A program made the translations under genes and the position numbers. Below are positions 31,622-39,535 of a stretch of DNA of 64,000 nucleotides, in pieces; the first letter of the stretch is position 1; every line of letters begins with the position of its first letter. The DNA is taken from the NCBI RefSeq assembly GCF_003387075.1, contig NZ_QUMQ01000001.1, positions 682,001-746,000 of the forward strand. The letters run 5' to 3'. The notes under the pieces are model-generated. The model did not search any database. It saw nothing but the letters and a program-made list of their open reading frames with translations, and had not been told where the DNA came from. This DNA is from Asanoa ferruginea. Its GTDB lineage: Bacteria; Actinomycetota; Actinomycetes; Mycobacteriales; Micromonosporaceae.

Positions 31622-31660
31622 CACAAAAACGATCCTGGACGCACAAAAGAATTTTGTCAA
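31622..31660 (-). promoter_or_regulatory. promoter and putative operator of the ArsR-SRPBCC-DHFR operon
   Basis: On the minus strand TTGACA (31655-31660) and CAGGAT (31632-31637) are spaced by 17 bases. Two CACAAAA direct repeats (plus-strand 31622-31628 and 31642-31648), 20 bases apart, flank the -10. Transcription would start only a few bases before the ATG at 31621, giving a very short or no leader. Binding by the ArsR-like product is inferred. Confidence 0.6.
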
Positions 31661-31761
31661 TCACCAGCAGGGGTACGTCGGAAACAGGATCATTGCCCCG
31701 AAATGCGAGGTAACTTCACCCCACGAGGGTTCACCGATTTCTTTACCGAGGGCGGCTGAGA

Positions 31762-32928
31762 ATGAGGGTTTCGAGCCGCGCGCGGCGGTGGACGGCTACG
31801 GTCTTCGTCGCGGTCCTCGTCTTCGGCCTCAACGCGTCGGGCGCCAGCAGGCCCGCGACGCTGCGCGTCAGCGACGGCATCCACGACGCCGATCCGGATG
31901 CCCAGAAGGTCGTCGAGATCATCGAACGGAAGATGAAGGAACAAGACCTCACCAGCGCGGTGTACGGGGTATGGCGGGGCGACGAGGTGGTCGCCGTGGG
32001 CGCGATCGGTGACTCGCCGATCGGAGTGCCGGCCACGCCTGACATGCGGGTGCGGATCGGCCAGCCGATGGAGTCGATGCTCTCGACCGTCCTCTTGCAA
32101 CTCGACGGCGAAGGCGTTGTGCCGCAGGACGAACCGATCGCGACGTGGCTGCCGGACTTCCCCCGCGCCGACCGGATCACGCCCCGGATGCTGGCCAGCA
32201 GCACGTCCGGCATCTCGGACTACGTCACCAACCCCACGTTCCTGAAGCAGTTCTACGCCAACCCCTTCACGGGATTCACCAGCGACCAACTGTTCGCGCT
32301 GGCCAATGAGCGACCTCCGCTGTTCGAACCCGGGACCAATTTGGCGTACGCCCACAGCGATCTGGTTGTTTTGGGTGAGGTGTTGCAGCGGGCGACCGGG
32401 AAACCGCTCGGCGACCTGTTGCGGGAACGCGTCCTCGGCCCGCTGGCGATGCGCGACAGCGAAGTCGTGCTGACGTCGCAGATCGGCGAGCCCTTTCTGC
32501 ACGGCTACACCAACGAGCGCGGATTCTTCGAAGACTCGTCGTTCTGGAACCCGACGGCCTTCCTGCACAGCGGCAACATGACGACCACCGTCGCCGACGT
32601 CGCCACCTGGATCCGGGCGCTCGCCGATGGTCGGCTGCTGACCGATGCCGAGCACGAGGCCATGATGGCCCCCTCGACGGCCGGCCTCGGACCGCTGACG
32701 AAGGACAAGTTCTTCGCCTACGGCATCGCACACCCGGGCGACTGGTGGTTCATGGATCCGTCCTATGGGGGCTATCACGGTGTCGTCTACTACGACACGC
32801 AGACGCAGACGCTCGTCATCGCCTATGTGACGCTGGGGCCGACCTCGGACGCGAGCACGGACAACGCGCTCCCGCTGGGCAAGGAGATCGCCAGCGCGCT
32901 CGTCCCGGACAACCCGCCCCAGGTCTAG
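31762..32928 (+). CDS. serine beta-lactamase-fold protein without catalytic residues
   Basis: This 388-residue exported protein has a signal segment at about 10-28. It follows the class C/AmpH fold: VRIGQPMESMLSTVLLQLDGEG aligns with the usual RIGSVTKSFTA region, then STSGISDY, YAHSDLVVLGEVLQ, and GYHGVVYYD near the end. The SxxK nucleophile motif is changed to QPME, and YxN is changed to YAH. Both catalytic Ser and Lys are therefore missing. It is more likely a binding or sensing pseudoenzyme than a peptidase or beta-lactamase. Confidence 0.8.
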   Translation: MRVSSRARRWTATVFVAVLVFGLNASGASRPATLRVSDGIHDADPDAQKVVEIIERKMKEQDLTSAVYGVWRGDEVVAVGAIGDSPIGVPATPDMRVRIGQPMESMLSTVLLQLDGEGVVPQDEPIATWLPDFPRADRITPRMLASSTSGISDYVTNPTFLKQFYANPFTGFTSDQLFALANERPPLFEPGTNLAYAHSDLVVLGEVLQRATGKPLGDLLRERVLGPLAMRDSEVVLTSQIGEPFLHGYTNERGFFEDSSFWNPTAFLHSGNMTTTVADVATWIRALADGRLLTDAEHEAMMAPSTAGLGPLTKDKFFAYGIAHPGDWWFMDPSYGGYHGVVYYDTQTQTLVIAYVTLGPTSDASTDNALPLGKEIASALVPDNPPQV

Positions 32929-33701
32929 CCGGTGGCGCGGCCCGCGCGGTGGCGGCCGGGTGTGGTGCCGATGATGGCGGTGAAGGCGGCGATGAAGCTG
33001 CTCGGGTTGGACCAGCCACAGGCGTGGGCGACCCGGATCGTGTCGTGGCCGTCGGCGAGCAGCACCAGCGCGTGGTGGATGCGTAGCTGAGTGCGCCACT
33101 CGTAGAAGGTCATGCCGAGCTCGTCGTGGAACAGCCGGCTGAGCGTGCGGGCGCTGGCCCCGATCCGCTGCCCGAGGTCGGCCAGCGGGGTGTTGTCGGC
33201 GGGGTTGTCGTAGAGCGCCGCCGCGATGGCCTGCAACCGGTCGTCGCGTGGTTCCGGCAGTTGCAGTGGCTGCTCGGGCGCTTCGTGGAGTTCGTCGACC
33301 AGAACCCGTTGCAGCCGGGCACGCGCGGCGTCGTCGTGGTCGCGCGGGCCGGTGAGGGTGAGCACGAGCTCGCGGGCCAGGTCGGAGGCCAGGAACACGG
33401 CCGGATGGTCCGGCGCGAGGCGGGCGAGGGACGCCGGCAGGAACACGATCCGCATGTCGGTCTGACCGTGCGCGCGGTGGTAGTGCGTGAAGCCGCCCGG
33501 TGTCCAGGCGACCCGGTTGGCGGGCACGATCGACGTGCCTCGCTCGGTGTGCACGGACAGGACGCCGCGGGCCGCGTACACCAGATGGCCTTGGGGGTGT
33601 GAATGTTGTGAGCTGGTGCCGCCCGACGGCCACAGGTGGACGCCCGCCGACGGCAACAACCGCGACGTCGGCGTTGCGGCGGCTTGGCGGCCAACAGGCA
33701 T
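32925..33701 (-). CDS. AraC-family transcriptional regulator with cupin domain
   Basis: ATG 33701 gives 258 residues. The N-terminal cupin-like sensor spans about 20-90 (SHPQGHLVYAARGVLSV, VPANRVAWTPGGFTHYHRAH). The C-terminal double HTH spans about 155-255 (LADLGQRIGASARTLSRLFHDELG in part, RVAHACGWSNPSSFIAAF). It is divergent from a zinc-type alcohol dehydrogenase/quinone oxidoreductase gene with 53 bases between, so it probably controls that gene. Confidence 0.92.
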   Translation of the reverse strand: MPVGRQAAATPTSRLLPSAGVHLWPSGGTSSQHSHPQGHLVYAARGVLSVHTERGTSIVPANRVAWTPGGFTHYHRAHGQTDMRIVFLPASLARLAPDHPAVFLASDLARELVLTLTGPRDHDDAARARLQRVLVDELHEAPEQPLQLPEPRDDRLQAIAAALYDNPADNTPLADLGQRIGASARTLSRLFHDELGMTFYEWRTQLRIHHALVLLADGHDTIRVAHACGWSNPSSFIAAFTAIIGTTPGRHRAGRATG

Positions 33702-33754
33702 AGTTTGGCATTCTATCGGTAGCCGGCCAGGCCCGCTTCGGCGACGGTGAACGC

Positions 33755-34738
33755 ATGACGACAACGATGCGAGCGGCGGTCTGTGTCAGCGCGGGCGGCC
33801 CGGAAGTGCTGGAGATCCGTGAGCTGCCGGTGCCGGCGGTGCGGCCGGGTTGGAGCCTGGTGCGGGTCGCGGGCGCCGGCCTCAACCGGTCGGAGCTGCG
33901 CACCCGGCAGGGCCACTCGCCGAGCGTGCGCTTCCCTCGGGTGCTCGGGATCGAGTGCGTGGGGGTCGTGGCCGTCTCGACCGATCCTTCGGTGCCCGAT
34001 GGGACGACCGTCGCGGCGGTGATGGGCGAGATGGGCCGGGAGTTCGACGGCGGGTACGCGGAGTACGCGCTGGTGCCCAACTCGCTGCTGATGCCGGTCG
34101 CCTCCACATTGCCGTGGGAGGTGCTGGCGGCGTTGCCGGAGACCTACCTGACGGCGCGGGGCTCGCTGGACGCGTTGGGGATCGAGCCGGGCGGCCGGTT
34201 GCTGATCCGCGGCGGCACCTCGTCGGTGGGCCTGGCGGCGGCGTCGATCGCTTTGGGGCACGGCGTCGAGACCGCGGCGACGACCCGGCGGCCCGACAAG
34301 GTCAGCGCGTTGACGGTGGCGGCCGTAGACCACGTGCTCGTCGATGCCGGCGGGTCGCTGGCGGGTCCCGTGCACGACGTCTGGCCGGAGGGGCCTGACT
34401 ACGTGCTGGATCTCGTCGGCGCGAGCACGGCGGTCGACTCGCTGCGGCTGGTCCGTCGGGGCGGCATCGTGTGCGTGTCGGGCTCGCTCAACGGATGGCT
34501 GCTGCCAAACTTCGAGCCGATCGCGATGATCCCGACCGGGACCAGGCTCACGGCGTTTCACAGCGACACCATTAAGGGCAGCGTGGGTACGGCCGTGTTG
34601 CAGCGGATCATCCACGAGGTCGAGGCGGGTGCCTACCGGCCCAACGTGGACCGGGTATTCGGCCTGTCCGACATCGTCGCGGCCCACCGCTACATGGAGA
34701 ACAACGAGGCCACCGGGAAGGTCGTCGCGGTCCCGTGA
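33755..34738 (+). CDS. MDR-family NADPH:quinone oxidoreductase-like protein
   Basis: This 327-residue zinc-independent medium-chain dehydrogenase begins MRAAVCVSAGGPEVLEI in part. The GroES-like domain is about 1-120. The Rossmann fold is marked by LLIRGGTSSVGLAAASIA, then DYVLDLVGAS and GGIVCVSGSLNG, with GKVVAVP at the end. It lacks the catalytic zinc Cys and His ligands, typical of quinone oxidoreductases. ATG 33755 starts MTTTMRAAV; the second Met is an alternative. It is likely regulated by the adjacent AraC protein. Confidence 0.9.
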   Translation: MTTTMRAAVCVSAGGPEVLEIRELPVPAVRPGWSLVRVAGAGLNRSELRTRQGHSPSVRFPRVLGIECVGVVAVSTDPSVPDGTTVAAVMGEMGREFDGGYAEYALVPNSLLMPVASTLPWEVLAALPETYLTARGSLDALGIEPGGRLLIRGGTSSVGLAAASIALGHGVETAATTRRPDKVSALTVAAVDHVLVDAGGSLAGPVHDVWPEGPDYVLDLVGASTAVDSLRLVRRGGIVCVSGSLNGWLLPNFEPIAMIPTGTRLTAFHSDTIKGSVGTAVLQRIIHEVEAGAYRPNVDRVFGLSDIVAAHRYMENNEATGKVVAVP

Positions 34739-34810
34739 TGACAACTGTCATGATCGGTCCAGGACGGACGGCAGGGCCGCAGGAGCGGGGCGGTCCCTAA
34801 CGTCATCGCC

Positions 34811-35152
34811 ATGGAGAACAACGAAACCCAGTGGCACGTCGGTCTTCTCGGTGGCGTCAAGCGCCGTGGCGCGTGGCGGATGAGCCGGCACCTGGTCGCC
34901 GTGAGTGCCGTCGGCGGCGTCAACGCCGACCTGACGGAGGCGCGGTTCGACACGGCCGAGTCGATTCTGACCAAGGTCAGCCTGGTCGGCGGCGTGTCGT
35001 TGACCGTGCCGCACGACGTCGACGTCGAGGTCGGTGGATTCTCGTTGTTCGGCGGAAGCAACATCGAGCAGGCGCAGCGGACCGGGCCGGCCGCGCACAC
35101 CGTGCGGGTGCGCAACTATGGCGTCTTCGGCGGCGTGCGCGTCTGCCGTTAA
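34811..35152 (+). CDS. LiaF C-terminal-like (DUF2154) small protein
   Basis: This 113-residue protein has no TM segment. It shows the repeating strand pattern of the LiaF/VraT C-terminal domain: VGLLGGVKRRGAWRM, LVAVSAVGGVNADLTEA, VSLVGGVSLTVPHDVDVEV, GGFSLFGGSN, VRVRNYGVFGGVRV. This parallel beta-helix domain usually sits behind a membrane domain and modulates cell-wall stress signalling. Here it stands alone with no DUF1707 or membrane part. Its partner is not evident nearby. Confidence 0.8.
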   Translation: MENNETQWHVGLLGGVKRRGAWRMSRHLVAVSAVGGVNADLTEARFDTAESILTKVSLVGGVSLTVPHDVDVEVGGFSLFGGSNIEQAQRTGPAAHTVRVRNYGVFGGVRVCR

Positions 35153-35192
35153 TCGCGAGCGCCGGCCGGATTGCCGCGGATAGGGTGCGCCG

Positions 35193-35837
35193 ATGCCGTC
35201 CACGTATCCCCCGCTCAACCTGGCCGTGCGCACCCCGCGGCTGACCCTGGCCGCCGCCACCGACGAGCTTCTCGAACGGCTCGTGCCGGTGGTCCGGGCC
35301 GGCGTGGTCAACGAGGGCGAGCCGCTGCCGTTCGACGACCCGATGACGCTCTACGCGGACAGCCCGACCCGGGAGTGGGGCTGGCTGCGCCGCATCTGGG
35401 CCGGCCGGGCGCGGGTCGACGCCGACCGCTGGCGGTTATATTTCGTGGTCTGCGACGACGGTGAGCCGGTCGGGATGCAGGACCTGGTCGGCGCCGACTT
35501 CGCCGCGCTCGGCACGGTGACCACGTTCTCCTGGCTGGCGCCCGGCGCCCGAGGTCGCGGTCTCGGCAAGGATGCCCGGGCGGCGATCCTGCACCTCGCG
35601 TTCGAGGGCTTCAACGCCCGCGAGGCGGGCAGCGACGCGTTCGCCGACAACTACGCGTCCAACCGGGTGTCGGAGGCGCTCGGCTACACCCGCAACGGCA
35701 CCGACTGGGCGACCCGCCGCGGCGAGCCGGCGCAGTTGTTGCGCTGGCGGTTGACCCGCGACGAATGGGCAGCGCGGCGCCGCGGTGACATCGAGCTGTC
35801 CGGGGTCGAGGAATGCAGGCCCGTGCTCGGCCTATGA
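35193..35837 (+). CDS. GNAT-family N-acetyltransferase
   Basis: This 214-residue GNAT protein has strands VRTPRLTLAAATDELLERL and WRLYFVVCDDGEPVGMQDL. The acetyl-CoA-binding loop is APGARGRGLGKDARAA (R/Q-x2-G-x-G/A), followed by the AFADNYASNRVSEALGYTR C-terminal block typical of RimJ/RimL-like enzymes. The acceptor is unknown. It overlaps the end of the convergent oxidoreductase by a few bases. Confidence 0.88.
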   Translation: MPSTYPPLNLAVRTPRLTLAAATDELLERLVPVVRAGVVNEGEPLPFDDPMTLYADSPTREWGWLRRIWAGRARVDADRWRLYFVVCDDGEPVGMQDLVGADFAALGTVTTFSWLAPGARGRGLGKDARAAILHLAFEGFNAREAGSDAFADNYASNRVSEALGYTRNGTDWATRRGEPAQLLRWRLTRDEWAARRRGDIELSGVEECRPVLGL

Positions 35838-36749
35838 GGCCAGCACGATCTTGCCCTGGCGGGAGCCCTGCCCGGCGGCAGCGTGTGCGGCGGCGCCGTC
35901 GGCGAGCGGGAACACGGCCTCGATCGGCATCCGGAAGCGGCCCTCGGCGAACAGGTCCGCCGCGACAACGAGGCCGTGGCTGCCGTCGGGTTCGCCGCCG
36001 AGCCGTCCCGTCGTTATGCGCGCGCCGTGCTGTGCCGCGGTGAAGTCGGCGAGGGTCACCACGTGCCCGGGGTCGCCGGTGATGTCGATCAGATCCGCGA
36101 GCCCACCGCCGCCCGCGACGTCCAGGGCGCGGTCCACCTTGGTTCCGCTGATGCGACCGCCGAGGCCCGGGCCGTAGGTGGTCGGGCGCGCGCCCAACCC
36201 GGTGACGAACTCGTGGTTGCCGGCTCGCGCGGTGCCGATGACATGCGCACCGCGCGCGGCGGCGAGTTGGACGGCCACGCTGCCGACTCCACCGGCGGCG
36301 CCGTCGATGACGATGGTCATTCCATCGCGAAGGTCGAGGAGATCGAGGGCGCGGGTGGCGGTTTCGACGCTTGACGCCGCGGCGCCGGCTTCGGTCCACG
36401 GCATCAACGCGGGCTTGGGTGCCCAGAACTGCAACACCGCGAACTCGGCGTGGGCGCCGCCGAGCCGGGCGACATTCACGATGCCGAACACCTCGTCGCC
36501 GATGGCGACGCCCGTCACGTCGGGGCCGACCTCGTCGACCACGCCGGCGGCGTCGACCCCTGGGATGTGCGGCAGCGCCAGCCGCCGGCTCATCGGGGTG
36601 GTCCCGGCGCGGAGGCCGAGGTCGACCGGGGAGATGCCGCCCGCGTGCACCCGCACCCGAATCTCGCCGGCGCCGGGGTGCGGCTCGGCCGCTTCGCCGA
36701 CCTGGAGAACCTCGGGACCGCCGAACCGCTGGAATTGGAGCGCGAACAC
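35832..36749 (-). CDS. NADP-dependent MDR oxidoreductase
   Basis: GTG 36749 gives 305 residues and the conventional start FALQFQRFGGPEVLQVGE; a GTG at 36806 would add 19 atypical residues. The GroES-like domain is followed by a Rossmann segment with IDGAAGGVGSVAVQLAAARGAHVIGTA (core AAGGVGSVAVQLA). A second block, GARPTTYGPGLGG, stands where the NADP site Tyr/Lys region usually lies. It is a quinone or enone reductase-like enzyme. Its neighbours do not specify the substrate. Confidence 0.87.
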   Translation of the reverse strand: MFALQFQRFGGPEVLQVGEAAEPHPGAGEIRVRVHAGGISPVDLGLRAGTTPMSRRLALPHIPGVDAAGVVDEVGPDVTGVAIGDEVFGIVNVARLGGAHAEFAVLQFWAPKPALMPWTEAGAAASSVETATRALDLLDLRDGMTIVIDGAAGGVGSVAVQLAAARGAHVIGTARAGNHEFVTGLGARPTTYGPGLGGRISGTKVDRALDVAGGGGLADLIDITGDPGHVVTLADFTAAQHGARITTGRLGGEPDGSHGLVVAADLFAEGRFRMPIEAVFPLADGAAAHAAAGQGSRQGKIVLAS

Positions 36750-36814
36750 CGCATCACCGTAAACGCGGCTAGGCCCGCCGAGGTCGAAGTGAGAGGCCAG
36801 GGCCACCAGTTGAG

Positions 36815-37294
36815 TCAGTTGAGCCGGTCGGCGAGGAAGCGGCGTTCGGCGTCGGTCTGGGCGAGGTCGAGCGCCCAGCGGTAGGCGGCGCGGGCCTCGT
36901 CGGTGCGGCCGAGGCGGCTCAGGAACTCGGCCCTGGTCGAGGTCGAGCCCGTCGAGGATTGCCAGGCCGGCCTCGGGCCCGGGGCCGGGTGGCAGCAGGT
37001 GAAGATCAGCTCCAGCCGCTCGTCCGCGACGGTGGCGGCGTCGTCCATGAGGCCTCCGGTCCGGCGGGCGTGGTTTCGAGGTCGCGGGCGAGCAGCTTCG
37101 TCTTGGCCCTCAGGACCCGCTGTCGGCGCAGGTGGTCGATGGCCCGGTTGCGGGCGGTCGTCACGAGCCAGCCCGGTGGGGTTGGCCGGTTCCCCGTCGC
37201 GGGGCCAACGCTCGGCGGCGACAGCGAACGCCTCGGCGGCCGCGTCCTCGGCCAGTTCGATGTCGCCGAGGATCCCGACGGCCTCAAGCGCCAC
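36815..37294 (-). pseudogene. decayed ECF sigma factor (DUF6596 type)
   Basis: The start GTG 37294 overlaps the YCII stop. Region 2 is recognisable (GDIELAEDAAAEAFAVAAERWP) up to DGEPANPTG, then an extra G in 37172-37174 shifts the frame; RNRAIDHLRRQRVL continues in a second frame. A further shift leads to DDAATVADERLELIFTCCHPA, after which about 200 codons are missing. The remnant joins directly to the extreme C-terminus (RAEFLSRLGRTDEARAAYRWAL). The intact relative at 47122-48387 has 421 residues, so this is a multi-lesion pseudogene. Confidence 0.85.
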
Positions 37295-37628
37295 GGAGGC
37301 GTGCCTCGACGATTGGTCGTACCTCGATGGCGGTGCCGGGTCTGGTCGTTTGAAGCATGTCCTCGGCGATGGCGAGCGCGCCGTCGAGGTCGTCGGCCTC
37401 GATCAGGATCAGCCCGGCCAGATATTCCTTGCTGTCGACGAAGGGCCCGTCGGTCAGCAGCGTCCCGCGCTCGCCGTTGCGCAGCGTCGTCGCCGACTCG
37501 TCGGCGTGCAGGCGGGCCCAGCCGGCGACGACGGGCCGGTCGAGCCTGGTGGCGAGGGCTTCCGGAATCGGGCGGGTGGCCCGGTCGGTCTCCTCGGGCG
37601 GCGAATAGGCGAGCAAGGCGTATTGCAT
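37284..37628 (-). CDS. YCII-related protein
   Basis: ATG 37628 has GGAGGA five bases upstream and gives 114 residues (MQYALLAYSPPEETDRAT core, LLTDGPFVDSKEYLAGLILIEADDLDGAL, EVRPIVEARL). It has the ferredoxin-like YCII fold. Such proteins are usually paired with DUF6596 ECF sigma factors, as in the intact pair at 46.7-48.4 kb. Here the partner sigma gene is destroyed, leaving an orphan that may be drifting. Confidence 0.88.
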   Translation of the reverse strand: MQYALLAYSPPEETDRATRPIPEALATRLDRPVVAGWARLHADESATTLRNGERGTLLTDGPFVDSKEYLAGLILIEADDLDGALAIAEDMLQTTRPGTAIEVRPIVEARLRGA

Positions 37629-37833
37629 GGGTCCTCCATTCATGGATTCCAACCATTCGACGAACGGCGCACCGGCGGACGGACACCAACCACTCCGGAA
37701 TCTTTTCGCAGCGGCGGTGTACGCGGCAGCACCGGGGCGAGGAGCTCGACAACCTCCAGGCGGCGACACACCGGCTGATCGGCGTACTGTCGCGGTCGGC
37801 TGGTTCGGATCGTGATCGCGGCGCGGGGGCGGT

Positions 37834-38583
37834 ATGGCGAAGATCGTGGTGATCGGCGATGTCGGCGGTTGCCCGGCTGAGCTGTCGAAAGTGATCGCAC
37901 CGATGCTCGACGATCCGGACGTCCGGGTCATCCAGGTCGGCGACCTCGTCGACCGCGGCCCGGACAGCTCCGGCGTCCTGGCCTTCGTCGAGCAACAACC
38001 TCCGGGCCGCTGGACCCAGCTCATCGGCAACCACGAGTCGCAATACGTGGGTGGCGACAGTTTCTGGCCGCATCGACTCGCCGAGGATGATGCCCGGCTA
38101 CTCGAGGAATGGTGGCTCAAGGAACGGATGCGGGTGGCCGCCGCCGTGCGCACCGCCGACGGCGAGGAATACCTGGTGACCCACGCCGGCCTGACCGTCG
38201 ACGCCTGGCGGGAGCTGGACGAGCCGGTCACCGCGGCCACCGCAGCCGACCTGCTGAACACCAGGCCCGACAACCTGCTGTGGCGCGATCACGGCCCATT
38301 GTGGGCGGAGGCCGGGCCGGGGCTCTACGAGCCGTGGCTGCACGCCACCCAGCCGATGCCGTTCTCCCAGATCCACGGACACTCGACGATCGTGAGCTAT
38401 CGGCGGCAAACCTGGATGTGCGGCGAACGCATCCGGCAACGCTCGACCGTCGACTGGACGGCCCGGCACACCGTCACCCGCCTCGGCGCCGCACACTTCG
38501 TCGGCATCGACCCGAAACACGGCACCGTCGGCGCACCGACCTGGGCGCCGTTGATCCTTGACGGCGCCACGCTGCTCAGCTGA
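37834..38583 (+). CDS. PPP-type metallophosphoesterase with altered first motif
   Basis: This 249-residue protein has the phosphoprotein phosphatase signature series: GDVGG near residue 8 (normally GDxHG), GDLVDRG, GNHES, VTHAGLT and IHGHSTI. The metal-ligand His of motif I is replaced by Gly, while all other ligands look intact. It may still bind one metal or use a neighbouring residue. Candidate substrates are phosphoproteins or Ap4A-like molecules. It overlaps the convergent glutaredoxin gene by 8 bases. Confidence 0.82.
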   Translation: MAKIVVIGDVGGCPAELSKVIAPMLDDPDVRVIQVGDLVDRGPDSSGVLAFVEQQPPGRWTQLIGNHESQYVGGDSFWPHRLAEDDARLLEEWWLKERMRVAAAVRTADGEEYLVTHAGLTVDAWRELDEPVTAATAADLLNTRPDNLLWRDHGPLWAEAGPGLYEPWLHATQPMPFSQIHGHSTIVSYRRQTWMCGERIRQRSTVDWTARHTVTRLGAAHFVGIDPKHGTVGAPTWAPLILDGATLLS

Positions 38584-39013
38584 ACTGGCGCAACCGTTCG
38601 CGCAACCACGTCGGGTCGGGGTTGACGTGCGGTTGGCCGTCGAGTTCGACGGTCGGGACCGTCTCGTCGCCGCCGGTGATCGCCCGGACCGCCGCCGCGC
38701 CCGCCGGATCGGCCCAGATGTTGACCCAGTGCGCCCGCCGACCGTCGCGGCCGAGCCGGAGGCGCAACCGTTGGCAATAGGTGCAGCCGGGCCGCCAGTA
38801 GATGATCGGCCGACCATCCTGGCGGGTGCGCTCTTTCGCCTGTGCGGCTTTGAGGGACCGGGGAAAGGCCAGGGGCGACCAGGCGTACGCCAGCAGCGCG
38901 AACGCCACGAGCTCGAGGACGGCGAGGACGTGGCCGCCGCCGGCGAACTGCGCGACGGCCACGAAAACGCCCACGGCTAGGGCGAGACCGGCCAACCGCC
39001 AACTCCGCAACAC
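38576..39013 (-). CDS. membrane-anchored glutaredoxin-like protein
   Basis: GTG 39013 gives 145 residues. Two TM helices lie at about 6-45 (LALAVGVFVAVAQFAG, LAVLELVAFALLAYA). A glutaredoxin/mycoredoxin-like domain follows, with the active site CTYC in YWRPGCTYCQRLR and the TVPTVELDG cis-Pro loop. The first Cys pair is that of dithiol glutaredoxins. The C-terminal domain after the TM hairpin is presumably cytosolic and may reduce mycothiolated proteins. Confidence 0.9.
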   Translation of the reverse strand: MLRSWRLAGLALAVGVFVAVAQFAGGGHVLAVLELVAFALLAYAWSPLAFPRSLKAAQAKERTRQDGRPIIYWRPGCTYCQRLRLRLGRDGRRAHWVNIWADPAGAAAVRAITGGDETVPTVELDGQPHVNPDPTWLRERLRQFS

Positions 39014-39076
39014 GCCGTCAGGTTACGCCCGCCCGGCCCGCCTCCCCGACGACGCCATCCGAGAAAATGTGACCCC

Positions 39077-39535
39077 ATGACACATCCCACCTCGCGCCTC
39101 GCGGGCCTCACCGAGCTGACCGGGGTCGAGAAACTATGGTTCAGCGGTTGGTACGACGGCCCGATCACCGGCCTGGCCGCCTATCGCGACCACGAATACT
39201 GGTTCGTCATGGTCGCTAACGACAGCAAGGGCGGGCACTGGGACTTCGATCCGCGCGTCTATGTTCTTCACCACCTGACTCCGGAACTGCTGGCTCAGGA
39301 ATGGGAGGCCCACCGCGCCTTCGCGGCCGCGGATTTTCCCGGCTGCCTACACACGCCGCGGCGCCCCTTCGTTGCCGCCGCTGATCGCGAGATGACGGCC
39401 GCGCTTCGCGACCGGTGGCCGGCCGAGCGTGAAGACGCATACCGGAACGCACCAGCGGTCGGCTGGTTCCGCGACACCGGTCAGATCGACGTGCCGGGTG
39501 GCGACTTGAGCAGCGGCGACGCCTCGGTCGGGTAG
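39077..39535 (+). CDS. hypothetical protein, 152 residues
   Basis: ATG 39077 (MTHPTSRLAGLTELTGVEKLW in part) gives a soluble protein with GWYDGPITGLAAYRDHEYWFVMV near the start and many aromatic residues. There are no TM segments or Cys clusters. It overlaps the C-terminus of the convergent Ino1-like gene by 55 bases. I do not recognise the family. Confidence 0.65.
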   Translation: MTHPTSRLAGLTELTGVEKLWFSGWYDGPITGLAAYRDHEYWFVMVANDSKGGHWDFDPRVYVLHHLTPELLAQEWEAHRAFAAADFPGCLHTPRRPFVAAADREMTAALRDRWPAEREDAYRNAPAVGWFRDTGQIDVPGGDLSSGDASVG

